From assembly GCA_023375785.1 (NCBI GenBank), contig SZWC01001618.1:24268-88267 (forward strand): a DNA stretch of 64,000 bases. The letters are read 5' to 3'. Below the pieces are notes generated by a model. It was not told where the DNA came from. It ran no database searches and saw only the letters and a program-made list of their open reading frames with translations. Below are positions 57,283-64,000 of this stretch, one piece after another (position 1 is the stretch's first letter; each line of letters begins with the position of its first letter). The stretch is from Penium margaritaceum (taxonomy: Eukaryota; Streptophyta; Zygnematophyceae; Desmidiales; Peniaceae). Both the position numbers and the translations under genes were made by a program.

Positions 57283-59322
57283 CTATTGCTGTTGCTGTGG
57301 CGGATGCTGCTGCTGTTGGCCGGGCCACACCTGGTTGTAGTACTGCTGCCACTGCTGGATCATGGGGTCCTGGGAAGCTGGTTCAGGGCGCGGAGCTGCT
57401 TGTCTCTTACGAGGGCAGTCCCGCGCGATGTGTTCCAGGCTTTGGCACGTGTAACAGGCTTTTGGTTTCTGCTGATGCGGAGGTGGAGTGGGTGAGGATG
57501 AGGGTGCGTGGGTGTCGGCGCCCTGGTATTGTCGTGTCGACCGTTGCCTGGTGAAGATGTCTGTGGCGTCCCGCACCGCATCTTGCAAGGATGGGTAGCG
57601 GTCTGCGATCATGAGACTGCTGATCTCATCCGGAAGGGTGCGGATGAGGTTCTGCAAGAGAACCCACAGCGGCAGTCCTTCCCCCTGTGGACTCTTGGCC
57701 ACTGAGGTCCATGTCAGGAACTGGTCCAAGAATCTGCGGATGTTGTCGTCCTTGCGCATGACCTCCTTCTCAATCTTCCGCAGCACTTCTTCCTTTGTCA
57801 AATGTTTAAAGCATTGTATGAGGGCGTTGCCAAAGTCCTCGAAAGATGGAAAAGGTGCCCGTGCGTTGTACCAGTCCGCTGCTGCTCCCTAAAGGTGGAT
57901 TTCCGCGGTGGCGAGGCAGAGGTCGGGCGGAATCCGGCCGATGCTCGCATAGAGGGTGATTTGTTTGAGCCAGACCCAGGGGTCTTCCTCCGGGGCACCT
58001 TTGAAAGAATCCAGCTGGGGAATGTTGGCAGGCTCGGAATGGATGTACTGCAGCTGCGAGACGGTGCTCCGGTTAGTCGTCAATGCAGTCACAGCATGTG
58101 GCGGGGGGAGGGCGGCAGGTGGAGCTGCGGAATATCCATTTGTATGGATCGGCATCTGGAGCTGCCCCGCGGGCATGGGAAGACTTGCTTGCGTGGGAGG
58201 GAGAGGCATGTACCAGGAAGAGGGAGCGGTTGTGGAGGTGGTGTAGGGTGTGGAGAAGAATGCCGTCCCAGGCGGCGGCATCGGGGTTCCCTGCACCGGT
58301 GGTACCGCTGTCTGCGATATCCAGTACATCGGAGCGGGTGGGACCGTAGCCGCGGTATGGAGAGGAGCTGCAATGCCAGCGCTGGTGGTTGGGTGCGGAT
58401 TCCCTTGCAGCTGTTGTGGGGGCAGGTACAAATGGCTCTGTGCAGTTTGTTGTGGTGTTGGCAGCGAGTCCTGGGGAGGTGCCCCAACTGGCATTGTTCC
58501 CACCGGCTGTTGGTGGTGGAGCTGCTGGTAGGTGGGCATGTGTGGCTGCAAGGTCATGTTGGGCGCGATCGTCTGCGGCACCATTCCCACCGGCATCGGA
58601 CCCATCTGCTGCTGTGTCTGGGTCGTCCACAGGGCTGGCACGGCCGCAGGGGGTCGCGTTATAGCCGTCAGCTGTGTCCCACCTCCAGTCGCTTGCTGTT
58701 GCTGACTCGTTGGTTGGGTCCCAGTCAGCAGAGGCTGGACCGTGTTCCCTTGGTAGTTGACTCCGCTGCCGGGCTGAGGCATCTGCTGTGGCGGCTGCGG
58801 GANTGAATCCTCGGGGCTCAGCGGTAAGGGTTGCGGGTGTGCTGGCGGGGGCACGTGCTGCACCTCTGTTCCGCCAGGGACCTGCTGCTGCTGCCCGCCC
58901 CGACGCCGATACACCAGTCCGCGGTAGACCTCGAGCTCTCCACCACCGGAGGATTCCTGCAGGGAAGGTGGCGCATCGGAGAACCACTGCGCCCCAAGTG
59001 GCGCATTTGGCTGGCCCCCCTGGCCCTGTTGATGCTGGGCCGACCCATGGCTGTCGGAACTGTGGACACTCTCCACCTCCACGTGTTCGGCCAGCGCATC
59101 CATAATGCGGCGCCAGTGCAGCTGCTCCAACCACTCGGTCACTCGTCGGTGCTGGGCGAGCGGATCGGCGCCTGGTGAAGAGCTGACTGGTGCGCGGGAC
59201 AACACGGGTGAGGAATCCCGGCTTCCCGCGCAGGTCGCGGCCCGTCGTGGCAGGAAGCACCGCGCTGATGACTGTTGCTGCCGTCGCCTGGTATCCTGAT
59301 GCACGAAGCTGGCCGCCGACAT
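57283..59322 (-). pseudogene. gag: Gag (capsid and CCHC nucleocapsid)
   Basis: Structural protein that would form the particle and bind RNA. I take the in-frame ATG at 59322 (MSAASFVHQD) as start; the frame stays open upstream into the LTR, so another start is possible. The first half is Pro/Gln-rich low complexity. A retrotransposon capsid domain begins near 58026 (FKGAPEEDPWVWLKQ) and continues through DWYNAR to about 57560. A CCHC knuckle, C-x2-C-x4-H-x4-C (CYTCQSLEHIARDC), lies at 57415-57456, followed by a Gln-rich tail. A TAG at 57889-57891 falls inside the capsid domain and a TAG at 57283-57285 in the tail. One N (58803) lies in the low-complexity part without changing frame. Confidence 0.88.
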
Positions 59323-59380
59323 GAACGACTGATCTGAAAGGCACGTGCAGTTCTGCTGGCAAAGAGCAAAGAACTGTCCA

Positions 59381-59400
59381 CGCTCACCGCACCATGACAC
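59381..59400 (-). other. Candidate primer-binding site
   Basis: In element sense the bases after the 5' LTR end (TATCA) are GTGTCATGGTGCGGTGAGCG. TGG six bases in could pair with a tRNA CCA end. Alternatively the LTR end itself, GGTATCAGTG, resembles the initiator-Met site TGGTATCAGAG. I cannot decide between them. Confidence 0.35.
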
Positions 59401-60647
59401 TGATACCCCCAATTTTGCCGCGTCCCTGATTTCTCCGCGGACGGCAACTTTCCGCGGATCCCCGCGGACTACTCACTTTACTAATGTAATTTTACTACGA
59501 GGGATCAGCAATACGCGGTTGTCGCCCTCAGGCTAGAGACTACTCCGTGGACCACGAGTCTGGGACTGCTGCGTATACACCTTATGAGAAATGGCACTCC
59601 GCAAGCCACTAGAATACGACAACCCACACCGGGAAAATCCCCTTCTATCAGCTATTCCGCGGACCACAGTTCTAGACTTGTGCGCAGGCACCTCACCAAT
59701 GAGTGATGCTCCACGTTCCACTTCTTCCCACACGGGAGTCCACCACCTCGTGGCGTCCGACTCCTCTCCGCGGAACCCCGTTCTGCGGACGTGTGCAAGC
59801 AAGGGACACCGCCGGCAGCCCACCTCACTCGGACTTTTGGTTCCTCACACACCTACTCCCATAGTCCGCGGACCGGACTCCGAGAGCGACTGAGGACAAG
59901 AGGGTAGTGGGCGAAGCACAGGAATGAGAGTAGGCCAATGACTCTAATCAAGCTGATTGCGGAGTACATGGAATACTTTGGAAGGCAAGCAAGTCTGAGT
60001 TGCACTTCTCCTACTGCTAGTGAGGCCCCTTTTCTACTCGGGACTCCGCGCGGCGTGTCTACACGCTGACGGTCTCATCCCTCTCACATCCTCCTACTCC
60101 TTCTACTCGGACTCCACGCGGTGCGGCTACGCACCGCGGGTCTCGTCCCACGCACACACTGTCTATTCTGCTGGTCACTTTCTTCATCCACCGTTCGTAC
60201 ACGCGGTTCTTCGTGTTCTTCCTTGAATCTTCGTCCTTAGCGGTGCGTCTCCCGAGGCTCCTCCGTGATTGATTCTTGGTCACTTGTGCTGATTGGTCAT
60301 TTCTCCTCTGATTGCTCAGTTCCTCCGCTGTCCTGCCTGCGCTTCGTCAGTGGCGGCGGATTCTGTTTTGTCTTGTCCCCGTTTCCTTTGCACCGCGGCC
60401 CTTCCCTTCACGGCTTCCCGCCTGGCCACAAATTCTTCGGCTGAGAAGAACCGCCGCAGACAAATGTTCGTCTGCGGCGGCCTCTTCCACCGGTACCCTG
60501 ACTCTTGCTGCCCCCCCGGATCCGCGTTTACTCCTCGCTCAACCGCATCCGCGGGAGCCAGCATACCATGCGCGGACCCTCTGCCTCCTCGATCCCTATT
60601 CCGCCGGTTACTTCTTCTGCGGAGCTGCGGCAGGATGGTGCGTGACA
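59401..60647 (-). repeat. 5' LTR of the retrotransposon
   Basis: Upstream LTR in element sense, 1,247 bp, starting TGTCACGCAC (60647 side) and ending GGGGGTATCA (59401 side). It aligns with 46048-47290 throughout, with roughly 50 substitutions, mostly transitions, and a few short indels (for example six extra bases, tactcc, near 59855). The 14-bp hairpin is kept at 60451-60480 with one mismatch. It would carry the promoter, but no core element is clear. Confidence 0.95.
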
Positions 60648-60880
60648 TGTGTGTTAGTGTGTGTAAGTATGTGTTAGTATGTGTAAGTGTGTGCCAACGT
60701 GTGTAAGTGCGTGTAAGTGCATGTAAGTACATGTAAGTGCATGTAAGTGCGTGTAAGTGTGTGTAAGTACGTGTAAGTACGTGTAAGTGCGTGTAAGTAC
60801 GTGTAAGTGCGTATAAGTATGTGTAAGTGCGTGTAAGTGTATATAAGTGCGTGTAAGTGCGTGTAAGTACGTATAAGTGC

Positions 60881-61100
60881 GTGTAAGTACGTATAAGTAC
60901 GTGTAAGTATGTGTGACTGTGTGTAAGTATGTGTGAGTGCGTGTAAGTGAGTGTAAGTACGTGTAAGTGTGTATACGTGCGTGTAAGTGCGTGTAAGTAC
61001 GTATAAGTACGTGTAAGTATGTGTGACTGTGTGTAAGTATGTGTGAGTGCGTGTAAGTGAGTGTAAGTACGTGTAAGTGTGTATACGTGCGTGTAAGTGC
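60881..61100 (+). repeat. 110-bp block, two copies
   Basis: The signature gtgtgactgt recurs at 60911 and 61021 with identical surroundings, including gtgtatacgtgc. A local doublet of eleven decamers. Confidence 0.85.
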
Positions 61101-61760
61101 GTGTAAGTGTGTGTAAGTATATGTAAGTGTGTGTAAGTGCGTGTAAGTGCGTATAAGTGCGTGTAAGTGCGCGTGAGTGCAGTTTAAGTGGGTGTAATTT
61201 CGTGTAAGTTCGTATAAGTGCGTGTAAGAACGTGTAAGTGCGTGTAAGTGCGTGTAAGTGCGTGTAAGTGCGTGTAAGTGTGTGTAAGTGCGTGTAAGTG
61301 TGTGTAAGTGTGTATAAATATGTGTAAGTGCATGTAAGTGCGTGTAAGCGCCTGTTAGTGCGTATAAGATCGTGTAAGTGCGTGCAAGTGCGTGTAAGTG
61401 TGATTTAAGTGTGTGTAAGTTCGTGTAAGTACGTGTAAGTTCGTGTAAGTGCGTGTAAGTTTGTGTAAGTACGTGTAAATACGTGTAAGTGCGTGTAAGT
61501 GTGTGAAAGTGCGTGTAAGTCCGTGTAAGTGTGTGTTAGTACGTGTAAGTGTGTATTAGTGCGTATAAGTGTGTGCCAAAGCGTGTAAGTACGTGTACGT
61601 GTGTGTAAGTGCATATAAGTGCGTGTAAGTACGTGTAAGTGCGTGTAAGTATGTGTAAGTGTGTGTAAGTGCGTGTAAGTGCGTGTAAGTATGTGTAAGT
61701 ATGTGTGACTGCGTGTAAGTATGTGTAAGTGTGTGTAAGTGCGTGTAAGTGCGTGTAAGT

Positions 61761-61861
61761 NNNNNNNNNNNNNNNNNNNNNNNNNNNNNNNNNNNNNNNN
61801 NNNNNNNNNNNNNNNNNNNNNNNNNNNNNNNNNNNNNNNNNNNNNNNNNNNNNNNNNNNNN
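61761..61861. other. Assembly gap (101 N) flanked by near-duplicates
   Basis: Sequence from 61581 and sequence from 61862 are almost the same for about 150 bases. Either a real block duplication spans the gap or the same region was placed twice. Confidence 0.9.
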
Positions 61862-64000
61862 GCGTGTAAGTACGTGTAAGTGTGTGTAAGTGCATATAAG
61901 TGCGTGTAAGTACGTGTAAGTGCGTGTAAGTATGTGTAAGTGTGTGTAAGTGCGTGTAAGTGCGTGTAAGTATGTGTAAGTATGTGTGACTGCGTGTAAG
62001 TATGTGTAAGTGTGTGTAAGTGAGTGTAAGTGCGTGTAAGTACGTATAGGTGCGTGTAAGTGTGTGTAAGTGCGTGTAAGTACATGTAAGTGCGTGTAAG
62101 TATGCGTAAGTGCATGTAAGTACGTGTACGTGCGTGTAAGTGCGTGTAAGTGCATGTAAGTGCATGTAATTGTGTGTAAGTGCGTGTAAGTGAGTGTTAG
62201 TACGTGTGAGTACGTATAAGAGTGTGTAAGTGTATGTAAGTGGGTGTTAGTGCGGTTTAAGTTTGTGTGAGTGAGTGTAAGTGTGTGTAAGTACGTGTAA
62301 GTTTGTGTAAGTGGGTGGAAGTGTGTGTAAGTGCTAAAAGTGTGTGTAAGTGTGTATAAGTGTGTGTAAGTGCGTGTAAGTGTGTGTGAGTGCAGTTGAA
62401 GTTCCTGTAAGTGCGTGTACATGTGTGTAAGTGCGTGTAAGTATGTGAAAGTGCGTATAAGTGCATGTAAGTGCGTGCAAGTATGTGTAAGTGCGTGTAA
62501 GTGCGTGTAAATTCATGTAAGTGCATGTAAGTACATGCAAGTGCATATAAGTGCGTATAAGTACGTGTAAGTGCATGTAAGTACGTGTAAGTGCATGTAA
62601 GTGCATGTAAGTGCGTGTAAGGGGGTGTATATATGTGTAAGTGCAAGTAAGTGTGTGTTAGTACGTGTAAGTGCGTATAAAAGCGTGTAAGTGCGTGTAA
62701 GTGCGTGTAAGTGCGTGTAAGTGCGTGTAAGTGCGTGTAAGTTCGTGTAAGTACGTGTAAGTGCGTGTAAGTGCCTGTAAGTGCGTTTAAGTACGTGTGA
62801 GTGCAGTTTGAGTGGGTGTAAGTGTATATATGTGTGTGTAAGTACGTGTAAGTGTGTGTTAGTGCATGTAAGTACGTGTAAGTGTGTAAGTGTGTGTAAG
62901 TGCGTGTAGGTGCGTATAAGTGTGTGTAACTGCGTGTCAGTGCATGTAAGTGCGTGTAAGTGCGTGCAAGTGCGTGTAAGTGTGGTTTAAATGCGTGTTA
63001 GTTCGTGTAAATGCGTATAAGTGTGTGTAAGTTTATGTAAGTTTGTATACGTATATGTAAGTGCGTGTAAGTGCATATAAGTGTGTTTAAGTGTGTGTTA
63101 GTGCATGTAAGTGTGTGTTAGTGCGTATAAGTGTGTGCAAAAGCGTGTAAGTGGATGTAAGTGTGTGTAAGTGAATGTAAGTGCGTGTAAGTGCATGTAA
63201 GTGCCTGTAAGTGCGTGTAAGTGCGTGTAAGTGTGTGTAAGTGCGTGTAAGTGCGTATAGGTGTGTGTAAGGGCGTGTAAGTGCGTATAAGTGCGTGTAA
63301 GTACGTGTAAGTACGTGTAAGTGCACGTAAGTGCGTGTAACTGCGTGTAAGTGCGTGTAAGTGCGTGTAAGTGCGTGTAAGCACGTGTAAGTACGTGTAA
63401 GTGCGTGAAAGTGCATGTAAGTGTGTGTTGTGCGTGTAAGTACGTGTAAGTGTGTGTAAGTGCGTGTAAGGACGTGTAAGTGTGTCTAAGTGTGTGTAAG
63501 TGTGTGTATGTGAGTGTAAGTGTGTGTAAGTGCGTGTAAGTGCGTGTAAGTACGTGTAAGTTCGTGTAAGTGAATGTAAGTTTTTGTAAGTGCGCGTAAG
63601 TGCGTTTAAATGCATGTAAGTACGTGTAAGTGCGTGTAAGTATGTATAAGTGCGTGTAAGTGCATGTATATGCGTGTAAGTGCGTGTAAGTACGTGAAAG
63701 TACGTGTTAGTGCGTGTAAGTGCGTGTAAGAGCATGTAAGTGCATGTAAGTGCGTGTAAGCGTGGTTTAAGTTCGTGTAAGTGTGTGTAAGTGCGTGTAA
63801 GTGCGTATAAGTGCGTGTAAGTATGTGTGAGTGTGTGTTAGTGCAGTTTGAGTTCGTATAAGTGTGTGTAAGTGCATGTAAGTGCGTATAAGTATGTGGA
63901 AGTGCGTGTAAGTGCGTGTAAGTACGTTTACGTATGTGTAAGTGCGTGTAAGTGTGTGTACGTTTGTGTAAGTGCATATAAGTGCATGTAAGTGCGTGTA

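Larger units (their letters stand above)
46048..60647 (-). mobile_element. Ty3/gypsy-type LTR retrotransposon, degenerate
   Basis: A 14.6-kb insertion coding on the minus strand. Two direct LTRs (1,243 and 1,247 bp, TG...CA ends) enclose a gag-pol region ordered Gag, protease, RT, RNase H, integrase; RNase H before integrase defines the Ty3/gypsy order. Flanks tgtat (left) and tgtgt (right) are a 5-bp target duplication with one change, and excision restores decamer phase. The internal region is unusually long, with a second protease-like module and a helical/coiled-coil region between RNase H and integrase, and a zinc-module array after integrase. Nine in-frame stops and a frameshift make it non-functional. 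About 50 substitutions between the LTRs by eye (around 4%) suggest a moderately old insertion. It lies in only one of the three higher-order copies, so it arrived after that amplification or was not copied. Confidence 0.95.
60648..64000 (+). repeat. Decamer satellite array, segment 5
   Basis: Array resumes in phase after the LTR element, starting with the right target duplication (tgtgt). It contains gtgccaacgtg near 60690, the continuation of the landmark block split by the insertion, and the block gcggtttaag...gctaaaag at 62252-62337 that matches 3059 and 25417. There is an N gap at 61761-61861. No gene is seen up to the window edge. Confidence 0.97.

Noticed and set aside
1-64000. Telomere repeat array
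   Set aside because: GTGTAAGTGC does not match TTAGGG, TTTAGGG or related telomere motifs; it is interrupted by transposons and continues past both window edges.

Overview
The window is eukaryotic and almost entirely repetitive. About 46.5 kb of 64 kb is one tandem array of a ten-base unit, consensus GTGTAAGTGC, always in the same orientation (roughly 4,600 units by length). Four foreign insertions interrupt it: a 385-bp Ac/Ds-like hAT MITE (129-513), two copies of an ~0.85-kb non-autonomous DNA element with 11-bp inverted ends (20345-21217 and 41804-42644), and a 14.6-kb Ty3/gypsy-type LTR retrotransposon on the minus strand (46048-60647). I see no host protein-coding gene, tRNA, rRNA or CRISPR array. 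Long open frames on the minus strand of the array exist only because its ten-base unit carries no stop on that strand.

The array is organised at several scales: the 10-bp unit; local block duplications (20 bp x7, 60 bp x7, 70 bp x11, 150 bp x4-5, 441 bp x2.5 and several simple doublets); a looser cycle of about 2-2.7 kb marked by rare variant units (CTAAAAG, GTTTAAG, CCAAAG); and a giant higher-order unit of about 21-22 kb. The 0.85-kb DNA element is part of that giant unit: its two copies have homologous satellite on both sides, so it inserted once and was then amplified with the array. The hAT MITE and the LTR element each occur in only one higher-order copy. In each case the ten-base phase of the array is restored exactly when the insertion and one target-site duplication are removed.

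The retrotransposon appears to have been built as one gag-pol reading frame of roughly 3,900 codons on the minus strand (about 59322 down to 47339). In order it holds Gag with a CCHC knuckle, a retropepsin (PR1), reverse transcriptase, RNase H, a second retropepsin-like module (PR2), a Pro/Ala linker, an unrecognised helical domain, a charged coiled coil, an integrase (HHCC, DDE core, C-terminal domain) and a C-terminal array of about six Cys/His zinc-binding modules. This copy is dead: nine in-frame stops (six TAG, two TGA, one TAA) and one true-looking frameshift break it. The two LTRs differ by about 4% by eye. A second apparent frame change falls at a C-run beside an N, and a 316-bp perfect duplication beside another single N; both look like assembly artefacts.

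Organism: an Ac-type hAT end, a Ty3/gypsy element and stops that can be explained by C-to-T decay at CG and CHG sites suggest the green lineage (a streptophyte or other alga would fit), but nothing here proves it. The satellite could be centromeric, pericentromeric or subtelomeric; the sequence alone cannot decide.
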